Assembly: GCA_029550925.1 (NCBI GenBank)
Contig: JAKPGL010000076.1
Coordinates: 1-60,918 of the forward strand
Direction of reading: 5' to 3'
Origin: Planctomycetota bacterium
GTDB lineage: Bacteria > Planctomycetota > Planctomycetia > Pirellulales > Thermoguttaceae
DNA: 60,918 nt
Below, in pieces: positions 9,104 to 18,701 of the stretch. The notes beneath the pieces are model-generated. The model ran no database searches, had not been told where the DNA came from, and saw only the letters and a program-made list of their open reading frames with translations. Made by a program: the position numbers and the translations under genes. The first letter of the stretch is position 1. Every line of letters starts with the position of its first letter.

Positions 9104-9811
9104 GTGAAGACGCCCATGCTGGGTCTGATCGTGGGGGTTTTGCTGATTGGGGACTCGGGAGTGCTCTTGGCTCAAAACGCTTCTGTAGCTTCCCAACAAT
9201 CTATGCCTCTCCACCAAGACGTCTTCGTCCAACCTGCTCCGGAGGAATCGCCCCCGCCAAAGAGAAGTTGTCCCGAGTTGGCCCGATCGACGTTCATCCG
9301 ATTCCTGATGATTCTAAGGCCGCCTCCCACCTTAGAAAATGTTTCTATTTCCCAGCCCCAACATCCACGTTCTCTTCCTCGCCGAGGGGATTCCACCTCG
9401 GGTAGCAGCGTCCAAGAGCCGTCCAATGCGTTGGTCAGGCCTTACTCGCAGAGACCTGGCGCTATTGATGGACGCCCCACGTACGTCCCCAACGTTCCAG
9501 GTGGACAAGCATCACCGTACTATTTTCCCCGACCTATACGAGAACCCGCTCCGCTTGGCCGCTATGCTTCTGGGGTGTGCGGCCCCGTTTACCAGCCTGG
9601 TCTCCTAACGCCCTTATTCAGATTCGCTTATTGTTATCCTCCCCGATGTGCGTCTCCTCCGATGTGTACGTCGTGCTCTTGTCCGCAAGGGGAACCTCCC
9701 AGTGCACAGGGCGAGACTGTTGCTCGGCAGAAGACGGCTATTTCTTCTTCTACCCGGCATCGGGGCTATTACGGCGACCTATACCTGTGGGCGATCACCC
9801 AACCCCGATAA
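9104..9811 (+). CDS. Secreted proline-rich protein of unknown function
   Basis: About 235 residues. I chose the GTG at 9104 because it is preceded by AAGGAAGGAG and opens directly into a signal peptide (KTPMLGLIVGVLLIGDSGVLLAQ). An upstream ATG in the same frame would put 56 low-complexity residues before the signal. The mature part is rich in Pro, Ser, Arg and Tyr, with a cysteine cluster near the end (CASPPMCTSCSC). There is no recognisable domain. The overall style resembles the secreted protein at 18702. Probably exported and possibly a surface component. Confidence 0.55.
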   Translation: MKTPMLGLIVGVLLIGDSGVLLAQNASVASQQSMPLHQDVFVQPAPEESPPPKRSCPELARSTFIRFLMILRPPPTLENVSISQPQHPRSLPRRGDSTSGSSVQEPSNALVRPYSQRPGAIDGRPTYVPNVPGGQASPYYFPRPIREPAPLGRYASGVCGPVYQPGLLTPLFRFAYCYPPRCASPPMCTSCSCPQGEPPSAQGETVARQKTAISSSTRHRGYYGDLYLWAITQPR

Positions 9812-9944
9812 ACCCTCTGCCATCCGGCAGAAGACAACCGTCAACCCTATATTGCCTTTTCGGACGATCCTATCTTATCCTTCTGTCGCACACCGGGCGG
9901 TGTCTCTCCGCGCCAATGGGGCCGTCTCACAAAGGCACCTTGGT

Positions 9945-11249
9945 TCATTTTCCCCGGAGGTGTTTGTCGGCAAACTGGAGATATTGTTCCCAGTCGTAGT
10001 CGGTTACATCGTGTTTGCCGCGGCGGATGTGGTAGCCGATTCGGCTCATCACCGGCTTATCTACTTCCGGCATCTCTTCGGCAGCCAGGCCGTCGGTCCC
10101 CAGCAGCCGATAGACCGGATCGGCCCCCTTGGCCGATAAAAATTCACCTCTTGGATCGGCCCACAGGTCTTCCTGGGCGCTGGCCACATAGACCGGACGC
10201 GGTGCGATCAGGGCGATGAGCATATGTTGATCTATGGGCAACTCGTCTTCCCGACCCCCATATTTCTTGAAATTGTCGCAGAACCAATGGGGGAATACTC
10301 TGTTGATTCGTTCGACGGTTTCGCCGAAATTGCGTCGGCTCAGGGCCGCTCCGCCGCAACCGGAATTGTTGGAAATCACCAGAGCAAACCGCTGGTCTTG
10401 CGCCCCGGCCCACAGGGCGGTTTTGCCAAGCCGGGAATGCCCCATCACGGCCACCCGTTTGGCGTCCACATCGGAATCGGTCTCCAGGTAATCCAACGCT
10501 CGGCTCAATCCCCAGGCCCAGGCGCCGATGGCGCCCCACTGGTTCGGTTCAGGCCGGGTCTGCCCCGGTCGATAAAATAGCGGATGCACCCCGTTTTGGA
10601 ATCCGTCGTCGTAGTCCGGGTCCAGGTCGCCGTAGTAGATGGTGGCCAGGCCGTAGCCTCGCTTCAGGATTTTTTCTACCGGCCATCGGCGGGCCATGCT
10701 CCCCCGGCCTTCCGGACTGGCCCGATTATTCTTCGCTCCAGTGGCCGGATCGTTCCAAACCCAGGATTCGGTAATGCTAATACCCGGATCGGGATGGATT
10801 GTGTGATTGCCTTGGAAATTCGTGCCCAAAAAGACCGGCACCGGCCGAGACGCCCCGTTGGGCAGATAGAGCAACAGATCCATTTTCGGCCCTTTCGGAT
10901 CGGCCGAGAAATAGACCCTGATTTCTTTTCGGGTGGCCAGGCCATCCAGGGCTTTCGGTTCCACGGAGCGGACCTCAAACTTCATGTCTTTGGGTCGGCC
11001 GGGCGATTTGCCGTACATATGTTCCTCAAAGAGTTTTAGAATCTCCGGCCGGCGCTTCTCCCACCACAGCTTCGGATCGGTAATCTTGGCGCCGTCCAGA
11101 CACACCAAGGGGTCCGGCAAGGTATAAGCCCGAACCTTGCTTTCGTCGTAGTTGGCCGGTTCGGCCGACCAGGCCGCCCCAGCCGCCAGCAACCCACCAC
11201 CAACCGCCCAAACTGCCGCCATTGCCAAAAATGCTTGCCAGCGTCTCAT
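9945..11249 (-). CDS. CE15-like glucuronoyl esterase (secreted alpha/beta hydrolase)
   Basis: 434 residues with an N-terminal signal peptide ending near AAWSA. Members of carbohydrate esterase family 15 cleave ester bonds between glucuronic acid on xylan and lignin alcohols. The signature nucleophile elbow GHSRLGK is present, with Ser272. It is followed by the family-typical [13 protein letters not shown] stretch, and near the C-terminus by the KHDVTDYDW motif that provides the catalytic His. I chose the ATG at 11249 because an excellent GAAAGGAGG site lies 6 bases upstream; an in-frame TTG further up overlaps that site. It sits 45 bases downstream of the GH20-like gene on the same strand, so both are probably one transcript dedicated to extracellular glycan breakdown. 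Confidence 0.85.
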   Translation of the reverse strand: MRRWQAFLAMAAVWAVGGGLLAAGAAWSAEPANYDESKVRAYTLPDPLVCLDGAKITDPKLWWEKRRPEILKLFEEHMYGKSPGRPKDMKFEVRSVEPKALDGLATRKEIRVYFSADPKGPKMDLLLYLPNGASRPVPVFLGTNFQGNHTIHPDPGISITESWVWNDPATGAKNNRASPEGRGSMARRWPVEKILKRGYGLATIYYGDLDPDYDDGFQNGVHPLFYRPGQTRPEPNQWGAIGAWAWGLSRALDYLETDSDVDAKRVAVMGHSRLGKTALWAGAQDQRFALVISNNSGCGGAALSRRNFGETVERINRVFPHWFCDNFKKYGGREDELPIDQHMLIALIAPRPVYVASAQEDLWADPRGEFLSAKGADPVYRLLGTDGLAAEEMPEVDKPVMSRIGYHIRRGKHDVTDYDWEQYLQFADKHLRGK

Positions 11250-11294
11250 GGTAAACCTCCTTTCCAAAATGGACCACAGGAATTTGCAGCAGGG

Positions 11295-14200
11295 TTACGG
11301 TCTGCTTTGCAGGCTGTAGAGGATCACCTCCGGCGGGCTGCGGAAGTCCAGGGTCTGGTGGAGCCAGCTCATCACGGTTTTGGGTTCTTCTTCCAGCAGG
11401 CCGGCAAAGGTAACGAAATGGCTGGCCGGAGGCGATTGTTCAATACCCACGCCGCCGGCGCCGCCGCCGGGGGCCACCTTCATCTGTACAGGTATTTCTG
11501 GCGAAACCATACCCAGGGCCAGTTTTTGCTGGTTGAATTTGATGGCCCAATGGGCGCCCGGAGCAGCCACCTGAGCCTGCACGCCGTCGGCCTGTCGGCC
11601 TACCGGGCCGGTCTGGCCGGTGGAAAAAAGATATTGGCCCGGGGTCGGCCCGTCGGCGGCAAAGTTCTTCGGATCGTCAAAATCCCAATAATATCGCACC
11701 GGCTCGCTCAGCACCACCTCCACCCAACTTGTGCCGGCAAACAAGCTGATGGTTTTCTCCTGCCCGTCCGGGGCGACCGCTCGGTACTGCACCAAGGCCG
11801 GCCCGGAGGCCTCTAGCTGCAACTGATGCCGGGCCGATCGGTTCGGTTCGCCCACGTCGCCAAAGCCTGTCCAGCCCTGCTCGCCCGGATAGGTCATATC
11901 CCGGCCACCGAGGGCTTTCGGTTCCCAGCGGTAAAGATGTGCGCCTTCCGGCCCTAGGAGCACTCGAATCCGGCTATTTTCCATCCAGACGGCGCCATTC
12001 GGTCCTGGATACATTCGCACACCTTCCAGATAGGGATCAGCCTGCAGGGCTGCCTTGGACGGGGAGGGATTGGGAGGCGACGGCTTTTCCGCCCAGCCCG
12101 ACAGAGCCGCCGCATGGGCCGACTTTTCTGCCTTTGCTGCGGTTTTTGCCGACCCCTCCTGGCCCCTGGGCAAACCCAGATAGACCCACAGCCGGGCCTC
12201 TCCGCCCTGGGGAATAGGTCCCGGCAAAAGCATGGTCAACCGGACCTGCCCGGTCGTTTCAGGGATGGGATCCAGTTGGGCGGGGATTTCCCGGATGCCA
12301 GAATCGGCAGCGGCGGGGCTGGACCCGGCCGGCTTTGCCGGGCCAACCAACGCAAAGGCCCGAACCGCTCCGTTGGCCAATTCGGCCGGCAGGAGCAAAT
12401 CGACCTGCACCGGCAACTGGCGGCGAGCAGCCCGGCCTGCCCCAATGCGGAGACCCATTCGATGGCTTGCCTCCGGCACAAGCCAGGCCGATTCTGCTTC
12501 CAACGCCTGGGCTTCCACCCGGTGCGGCCGGGTTCGGCGGGAATCTGTCGGCGGACGCAAAATGCCGATCGTCTCCGGCGAAGGCAACGCTCGACCTTCT
12601 TGGGCCGCCTTTTGGGCCTCGGCCAATTTGGTCAAAAGTTCATCATACCACCGCACCATCTGCTGGTACCGTTTCATCGTCCAATCCAGGGCGTAGGGTT
12701 TGCAATCGGCAAGCCAAAGCCGAGAGAATTCTTCGCCCAACGCCTGATGGGCGTCCCGATTCCGCCGTACCAGATGCTCGACCTTTTCCAGCAGAGCAAG
12801 CCTTTCCTGTACCGCATCGGCTGGGGCGGTGTAGGCTTTTTCATACAACTGGGCCGCCTCCAAGCCGTCGAGCATCCGCTGACCAATCCGTTCCATGCGC
12901 CGGGCGCCGTGCAGAAAGCTATCCAATAGGTCGGCGTTTGCGGTCGCCTCCTTTCGGCAGGCTTGCAGGTGCTCGATGGCGGGCCGAACCAGGGCCAAAA
13001 GCCGATCGGCCGATTTACGGATTGCCGCCGGTTGTCGGGCCGGTGGAAAATCGTTCTGCCAAAACCGCCGATTGTTCATGCCGTCCATGCCCGGCAGCCG
13101 ATGCGTCTGGGCCAGAAGCGTGATGGCCTGGCCGAAATGATCGCCCCGCTCGCCGAAAAGCACCGCACCGATTCGGCGCTGGAAATCTTCCGGCCGGGTG
13201 ACGCCGGCGTTCCAGGCGCATTCGCCGCCCCAGGCGTGACCATGCCAGCGGTAGCCCTGCAGCGCTTCGCCGTCGTCCTCCCAGTCCGTGTTGAGCATTC
13301 CCAGGGCGCCGTGTTTGGCCCCATCCCGGACGAAGTTTTGGATGTTTTTCACGGCCACATCGAAATCCGGCAGGATACGGCTCCAATTGCTAATGCCGGG
13401 ACAGACGAAGAACTCGTAGCCTGCCTTTTGGAACGGGATGATCTGATGTTCAAAACTCTCGGCCGGGCCGTACCCCCAGGTGAGCATGACGACATCCTTG
13501 GGAATTTGTTCGAGTTGGTCGGGGTGCTGGAGGATGATGTCGCCCCACATCATCATGCGTTTTTTGTATTTGTCGCGCAGGATGGCGTGGATGCGGCGGA
13601 TATGCTGGACATAGACACCGCCGACGCCGATCTTCTCGGCCAGTTCCTTCGAAGGTCCCTTGCCCAGTCCCCAGGTCTCGTCGCAGCAAACGTTGAACAT
13701 CTCAAACGGAAGCAGCGGACAGACTTCCGAGTAAAGATCATCCAGCAGTTGATAAGTTTCTTCCCGGACCGGCGTGAGCACATCGGGCGTTTCCCGCAGA
13801 TGGGCGTATTTTTCGTGTCGCAAAATCCAACCGAAGTGGCCGAACGACTGCTGATTGCCAAGAATATCTGTATAGTATTTCTTGGCAGAGGCTGCCAGGT
13901 CTTTGAGTTCTTCCGGACGCAGCGATCCGTCGGGCGGGCCAATGTCGGGGTCTTTTCGGAAGGCGTACTGATATTCCATATAGTATGTCCAGAGATTGTG
14001 CTTAAAATACGCTCCGAGTTGGAGGCTGCGTTGGAGGGAGGGCAGTTTGGTGCTGGGGCCTCGGGTCATGTCGTCTTGGAAGCACCGCCACCGCAAACTG
14101 GGCCAGTCCTCGATCACCAGGCAGGCCATCCGATCCTCCGACGACCGGTTGGCCCGCAGCAGTTGGCAGAGCGTCTGCCCGGCATAGAAAAGCCCGGCCG

Positions 14201-14702
14201 GTCCCTTGGCCCAGGCCAGGATCTGGTCCGGCCGAACGTGCAGATGGTAGTCTTCTTCGGTGGCTTGCGCCCGGAATGGGGGCGGCGGTGGAAACGCCGG
14301 TTGGTCGCCCTCCGGAACGAGGCGGAACTTCCAAAGGACATTTTGCCTATGCTCCGCCCGGCCTTCCGGTGGGAGAGAGGGTTTCGGCCCAGGTTGACCT
14401 TCTGTCGGCCCAGGTTGACCTTCTGTTGGGAGAGAAACTATCCGGGGTTTGGCCAGGCCGGCCCGGAGCATTTCTTCGCTTATCTGGTGGGCCAGGGCAT
14501 CCATCTCGGCGGGCAGTTCCAACCGCCAGGGCTGTTGCAGCGGCAGGCTGCCATCGACCAGGGTAACCTTTTTCGGAAACGGGACCAACCGAAGCCGGGC
14601 CGCCGCTTCAGCCGGTTCGGCCGCCTGAACCTTTCCCCAAACTAGCCAGGGGAACACCCCCAGAAACACCACGATCCCCATCTGCCAGAATGATCGCTTC
14701 AT
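11295..14702 (-). CDS. Large secreted GH20-like beta-N-acetylhexosaminidase
   Basis: 1135 residues from the ATG at 14702, which follows GGGAGGAAAAACCC and opens into a signal peptide (residues 1-28). An N-terminal GH20b-like alpha/beta domain (about 35-190) leads into a barrel whose catalytic Asp-Glu pair is seen at D341-E342 in NVCCDETWGLG. In GH20 enzymes this pair drives substrate-assisted hydrolysis of terminal N-acetylhexosamine. The remaining ~500 residues comprise a helical segment and a C-terminal beta-rich region I do not recognise. Near residue 95 a short in-frame duplication encodes two PTEGQPG copies. It leads a likely two-gene operon with the CE15-like esterase. The GH20 label is supported by the motif and domain order; substrate is unknown. 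Confidence 0.78.
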   Translation of the reverse strand: MKRSFWQMGIVVFLGVFPWLVWGKVQAAEPAEAAARLRLVPFPKKVTLVDGSLPLQQPWRLELPAEMDALAHQISEEMLRAGLAKPRIVSLPTEGQPGPTEGQPGPKPSLPPEGRAEHRQNVLWKFRLVPEGDQPAFPPPPPFRAQATEEDYHLHVRPDQILAWAKGPAGLFYAGQTLCQLLRANRSSEDRMACLVIEDWPSLRWRCFQDDMTRGPSTKLPSLQRSLQLGAYFKHNLWTYYMEYQYAFRKDPDIGPPDGSLRPEELKDLAASAKKYYTDILGNQQSFGHFGWILRHEKYAHLRETPDVLTPVREETYQLLDDLYSEVCPLLPFEMFNVCCDETWGLGKGPSKELAEKIGVGGVYVQHIRRIHAILRDKYKKRMMMWGDIILQHPDQLEQIPKDVVMLTWGYGPAESFEHQIIPFQKAGYEFFVCPGISNWSRILPDFDVAVKNIQNFVRDGAKHGALGMLNTDWEDDGEALQGYRWHGHAWGGECAWNAGVTRPEDFQRRIGAVLFGERGDHFGQAITLLAQTHRLPGMDGMNNRRFWQNDFPPARQPAAIRKSADRLLALVRPAIEHLQACRKEATANADLLDSFLHGARRMERIGQRMLDGLEAAQLYEKAYTAPADAVQERLALLEKVEHLVRRNRDAHQALGEEFSRLWLADCKPYALDWTMKRYQQMVRWYDELLTKLAEAQKAAQEGRALPSPETIGILRPPTDSRRTRPHRVEAQALEAESAWLVPEASHRMGLRIGAGRAARRQLPVQVDLLLPAELANGAVRAFALVGPAKPAGSSPAAADSGIREIPAQLDPIPETTGQVRLTMLLPGPIPQGGEARLWVYLGLPRGQEGSAKTAAKAEKSAHAAALSGWAEKPSPPNPSPSKAALQADPYLEGVRMYPGPNGAVWMENSRIRVLLGPEGAHLYRWEPKALGGRDMTYPGEQGWTGFGDVGEPNRSARHQLQLEASGPALVQYRAVAPDGQEKTISLFAGTSWVEVVLSEPVRYYWDFDDPKNFAADGPTPGQYLFSTGQTGPVGRQADGVQAQVAAPGAHWAIKFNQQKLALGMVSPEIPVQMKVAPGGGAGGVGIEQSPPASHFVTFAGLLEEEPKTVMSWLHQTLDFRSPPEVILYSLQSRP

Positions 14703-14814
14703 GGGTTTTTCCTCCCGGAAAGCATGGTAACGCCAGACTGCCTGAACGCCTCTACGCTCCTTCCTCTGTTTGGCCAGCATACGGTAGCGGCTAGCAGAAT
14801 GCAACAACGCCGCC

Positions 14815-14994
14815 GTAACGCCGGCTGTTAGCCGGCGAATGACTCAGGCTGGACAGCCTAAGCTACGTAACGTCGGCTGTTAGCGGGCGATTGACTCAGG
14901 CTGGACAGCCTAAGCTACGTAACGCCCGCTGTTAGCGGGCGAATGACTCAGGCTGGACAGCCTAAGTTACGTAACGTCGGCTGTTGGCCGGCGC
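14815..14994. repeat. Family C hairpin array, 52-bp units
   Basis: Three complete 52-bp tandem units (14815, 14867, 14919) and half of a fourth. Each unit holds two hairpins: GCCGGC-TGTTA-GCCGGC type, then AGGCTGGACAGCCT, followed by the linker AAGCTAC. The first stem changes between units (GCCCGC pairs with GCGGGC in unit 3) while the TGTTA loop is kept; in unit 2 the arms are only partly complementary. It lies in the gap before the GH20-like gene's upstream side. Related arrays are at 51216 and 59016. Confidence 0.85.
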
Positions 14995-15043
14995 ACAACC
15001 AGGCTCCCAGACTGAATGCCGGGCCGAGGTGGGCAAGACCTGC

Positions 15044-16657
15044 TCAGGGGGCTTTTTTCCAGCGGGCCAGCAGCGTTTGGCCGTCTTTCCAGAGCACCTC
15101 GCAGCGGGGATGCAGCTCCAAGGCGGCGGCAAGCCGGGGGTTGTCGTGCCGGTGGACAATAAGAGAGTCCAACTGATATTTGTCAGCCAGTTGGGGCCAA
15201 TGTGGACTTGCCCGCTCGAAGGCCAAAAAGTCCTCCCACACTTCTGGCGGGATCAAATGAACATGGCAGTGCACCAGGGGAACGATCGCCCCTTCGGTTC
15301 GCCAAACCAGGTAGTCGGCCCACTGCATGGGGGCATAGATGCGTCCCCGGATATTGTGCTCCAGCAGGAATTGGGCAAGCGGCTCGGGAGTATCCTTGGA
15401 AAGGATGTTTTCTGGTTGGCGAGGATGGCCGGTTAAAAGTGCGTGCATCGGCGGCGACCACCATAAGCACAACAGGACCACTGCCGCAGCCACCGTCCAT
15501 CGGCGGGCCAGTTGATCGCCGCCAGGGGCCTCTTTTGGCGGCCGGGCTTTGCCGTAAAGCAGAACCACCGCGGCCAGATGAGGCGCCGCCAACCACGGCC
15601 AAACGATCGCCCACCAGGCCAGCATCCGAATCGCTGTCAAGGCTCCAACGCCGAAGACCAAGCCCAGGAGCACTTCACTGGCCCACAATCGCCGCGGACT
15701 CCATCGCAAAAGCACTCCGGTAGCCAGCACCGAACAGAGCATCAACAGGCCGCTAAGGCTCTGGAGGGTCATGGGCCGCCATTCGGAGATGGTTCGCAGC
15801 GGCGGATGGGAGGAGAAGGCGGCCACGGTGGCAAACAGTTTCGGCCCTTCGGGATTCAGGCAACTGGCAGCGGCGGCCACCGCCAAAGCAACCACAGCTC
15901 GCCAAACCGCCTTATCCCGAACCAACCGAGACCATCGGCCCACTGCCCCAGCCGACTCGTCGGACGATTCCCGCAGGCCCCAAAACCGATCCCAGACAGT
16001 GCCCAGCAGGTGGCAAGCCAAAACTACCAGGCCCACCAGGAACGATCCGTGCAGATTGGCCCAAAGGGCAAAAAGCGGCCCAAGCCAAACAAGCGGCGTC
16101 CATCGTTCCGTCATCCGGGCGACGGCCCACAGCGCGGCCGCAAAAGCCGCCATGCCGAACAGTTGCGGCCGGATCACCCCGAGAATCGGGCTGGCTAAAA
16201 TGCATCCGGTTACCCCGGCAACGGTTGCCCAACCCAACGGCACTCCCCGAGCTGCCGTCGCCCCAATCAGCAGGCCCACCATCGCAGTAACCAGCAAGGC
16301 ATGGCCGGCCACCAAACCTTCCAGCCCCAAAAGCCGATACCAACCATAGCCAACGACCTGACTCAACCACCAGGTGGGCACAAACGGTTCGGAGGGCAGA
16401 TCAGGCCGAAAGGGGTCGGTCGCCGGAAGTCGGCCGTTTTGGACGATCCACCGGCCGAAGCTGAGATGGCCCCAAAGATCGGTCGGATGCAACCGGTGGA
16501 TCGAAGCGAGCAAAAAGACCGAACACAAAACAACCCAAAGCCCCAGCGTTTGAGGTCCGATCCGGAGGAGTCGAGCAAACCGACCTTCCAGGCCGATCGG
16601 ACCGCCGCCTTCTCCCGCCGCCCAGTGCAAGGCAAACCTCAGTTTCATTTTTTCCAC
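15044..16657 (-). CDS. Multi-spanning membrane protein, GT-C glycosyltransferase-like
   Basis: Up to 537 residues with roughly ten hydrophobic helices and a soluble C-terminal tail of about 100 residues. The N-terminal LHPTDLWGHLSFGRWIV and LPATDPFRPD segments (an acidic residue in the first periplasmic loop) and the tail (RIYAPMQWADYLVW) resemble integral-membrane GT-C-type glycosyltransferases or related planctomycete membrane proteins. No specific family can be named. The start is GTG at 16657 or ATG three codons on; neither has a strong ribosome site. It begins 14 bases after the sigma-54 regulator's stop, so it is almost certainly co-transcribed with it. Confidence 0.65.
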   Translation of the reverse strand: MEKMKLRFALHWAAGEGGGPIGLEGRFARLLRIGPQTLGLWVVLCSVFLLASIHRLHPTDLWGHLSFGRWIVQNGRLPATDPFRPDLPSEPFVPTWWLSQVVGYGWYRLLGLEGLVAGHALLVTAMVGLLIGATAARGVPLGWATVAGVTGCILASPILGVIRPQLFGMAAFAAALWAVARMTERWTPLVWLGPLFALWANLHGSFLVGLVVLACHLLGTVWDRFWGLRESSDESAGAVGRWSRLVRDKAVWRAVVALAVAAAASCLNPEGPKLFATVAAFSSHPPLRTISEWRPMTLQSLSGLLMLCSVLATGVLLRWSPRRLWASEVLLGLVFGVGALTAIRMLAWWAIVWPWLAAPHLAAVVLLYGKARPPKEAPGGDQLARRWTVAAAVVLLCLWWSPPMHALLTGHPRQPENILSKDTPEPLAQFLLEHNIRGRIYAPMQWADYLVWRTEGAIVPLVHCHVHLIPPEVWEDFLAFERASPHWPQLADKYQLDSLIVHRHDNPRLAAALELHPRCEVLWKDGQTLLARWKKAP

Positions 16658-16671
16658 CCGGTTCGGTCGGC

Positions 16672-18057
16672 TCAGAGGGCATGCAACATGCCGAGCTTTT
16701 TCATTTTGTTATAGAGGGTAACCCGACTGATGCCCAGTTCCCGGGCGGTTTCGCTGCGGCGGTAATTGTTTCGTTGGAGGGTTTCTTCGATAATGCGGCG
16801 TTCCACCTGACTGAGACGTTCTTCGAGACTCAAAGGTCGCTGCCGATCAGAACCCTGCGCCGATCGATTTCCCCCGGCCGGTCGCATCGCACTGGGCAGG
16901 TCGGCCAGAGTCAACACGCCATCCCGACAGTAAAGCACCGCCCGACGGATCACATTTTCCAATTCCCGGATATTGCCCGGCCAAGGATATTGTCGCAAGG
17001 CGGCCAAAAAGTCCGGTTCAATGTGTTTGAGTTCGATCTGATGGCTCCGGCTCTGTTCGACGGCAAATCGGCGGGCCAAATACTCGATGTCCCAAGGCCG
17101 TTCCCGCAACGGCGGCAAATGAAAACTCAACGTGTTTAGCCGATAATACAAGTCCATGCGGAACTTGTCCGCTTTGACCAGTTTTTCCAAGTCGATATTC
17201 GAGGCGGCAATGAGCCGGGCGTGCGAAATCCGCGTGTCGTTGGAGCCGACCGGTTCATACTCGCCCGTTTCGATCACCCGCAACAGCTTGGCCTGCTGTT
17301 TGGGCGCCAACACGTCGATTTCGTCCAGAAGCAAGGTGCCGCGGTCCGCAGCGGCGAACTTGCCCGGCTTGTCCGTATCCGCACCGGTAAAGGCGCCTTT
17401 GACATAGCCGAAAAGCTCGCTTTCGATCAGGTCCGGCGGTAACGCCCCACAGGCAACGGTCAAACACCGATGATTCCGCCGAGGCGATAGCTCGTGAATC
17501 AGCTGGGCCAAATACGTCTTGCCGCTGCCCGTCTCGCCGATAAGCAGGATGGTTACCTCATGGGCGGCGGCCACCTTCAACTCCTCGAACATCTCAAACA
17601 TCGAAGGAGCAAAGGTAACCAACGAGCGGGTCGTGCCGCGCAATACCCGATAGGGTAAACCGGCAAAATGGCTCAACAACTCCGAATCCAGCCCCAAATC
17701 GTCCTCCACCAAGAGCCGATCCAGCCGAGTAAATTCCTCCGGAAGATACAACACTTCACGAACCCACCGCGAAAGATGCTCCACGGTTTCCGGAGGGCAT
17801 TCCGGTTCGACCAAACCATAGATGGGGGCGGTGGCCACCGAGCGGCGAATCTGAGCCAACCATTTATTGCTGGTGTGCCCGTTGCCCACGGCCCGATCCA
17901 AATGCACCAAGACCGCCCGAATGGGGGTGTCTGCCAACTTGGCTTCTAGGTTCTCGATTCCGTCCAGTGGCATCAGCTCGAACTGAGCTTCAAACCGAGT
18001 CCGAAGTTGAGCAATCAAGGCGTCATTTCGACTGAGTACTACCAGATAGGGGTTCAT
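16672..18057 (-). CDS. Sigma-54-dependent transcriptional activator with atypical N-terminal domain
   Basis: 461-residue enhancer-binding protein. An N-terminal receiver-like domain of about 140 residues lacks a convincing phosphorylation-site context. The central AAA+ domain has Walker A GETGSGKT, the sigma-54 contact loop GAFTGAD, Walker B LLLDEID and the arginine region DLYYRLN. The C-terminal Fis-type helix-turn-helix reads RRSETARELGISRVTLYNK. It therefore activates RNA polymerase carrying sigma-54. The ATG has a GAGGAAA site upstream. No histidine kinase adjoins it, so the signal may be sensed through the N-terminal domain. It leads an operon with the membrane protein 14 bases downstream. 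Confidence 0.9.
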   Translation of the reverse strand: MNPYLVVLSRNDALIAQLRTRFEAQFELMPLDGIENLEAKLADTPIRAVLVHLDRAVGNGHTSNKWLAQIRRSVATAPIYGLVEPECPPETVEHLSRWVREVLYLPEEFTRLDRLLVEDDLGLDSELLSHFAGLPYRVLRGTTRSLVTFAPSMFEMFEELKVAAAHEVTILLIGETGSGKTYLAQLIHELSPRRNHRCLTVACGALPPDLIESELFGYVKGAFTGADTDKPGKFAAADRGTLLLDEIDVLAPKQQAKLLRVIETGEYEPVGSNDTRISHARLIAASNIDLEKLVKADKFRMDLYYRLNTLSFHLPPLRERPWDIEYLARRFAVEQSRSHQIELKHIEPDFLAALRQYPWPGNIRELENVIRRAVLYCRDGVLTLADLPSAMRPAGGNRSAQGSDRQRPLSLEERLSQVERRIIEETLQRNNYRRSETARELGISRVTLYNKMKKLGMLHAL

Positions 18058-18701
18058 CCGGATTTCCTCGCTTAGAAGGAATCATCAGGGAAGCACTACC
18101 CGAACGATTTCTGCCGGACAAGCCCACCTTGGCAGAAATAAGGATAATGAAACGAGCCTTTAGAGATTGTGTAGATGACTTATTTTCTCTAAATGCCCTA
18201 TACACTCCAGTTTAATAAGCCTGACCAAAAACTCAAGAGAAAACCATCTGAGTGTTTATGTTTTCTTGCCCCTTTGGAAAAAAAGAGAAACAGAAGAACT
18301 TTCCAGTAAGCGATCTTAAACACCGGAGTTTGGAGATTGGAACAAGACTGTTTTTCTCGGATATTTTAAGGGATTCCCCCCGATGTGGGGAGGGGGCCTC
18401 AAGAACTATTTGTGTCTATCTTCACCCCCCCTATTAGAGGTGTACTGGCATTGGGAAAATACTTACTCTCCCCATCTCCCAGGAGACGCATAAGAAAAAG
18501 GATTCTCAAATGGTTTTTCCAATTTTTTGAGAATTTGTTCCGAAGGAAGTGGATAGGTGGGACTTCATTAGCCGATCCCCAATAAGGGAAATATTGACCT
18601 TATGGAGGCAGCAGAATAACTCTAAAGTGGTATTCCGACCCACCGTTACAAAGGTTTCCTGGAAATTTCCCAAAAAAGCCAAATAAAGAAAGGCAGATTC
18701 G
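18058..18701. other. AT-rich intergenic region between divergent genes
   Basis: About 640 bases separating the divergently transcribed sigma-54 activator and the secreted protein at 18702. It is noticeably more AT-rich than the genes, and must hold the promoters for both sides. I could not assign a confident -24/-12 or -35/-10 pair, and saw no gene or member of the repeat families. Confidence 0.4.

Noticed and set aside
12963-14645. 560-codon open frame on the + strand
   Set aside because: Exact antisense of the GH20-like gene, with no motif or ribosome site; a GC-bias shadow.
14815-14994. CRISPR array
   Set aside because: The 52-bp units contain no unique spacers; all of each unit is repeated and palindromic, and no cas gene is present.
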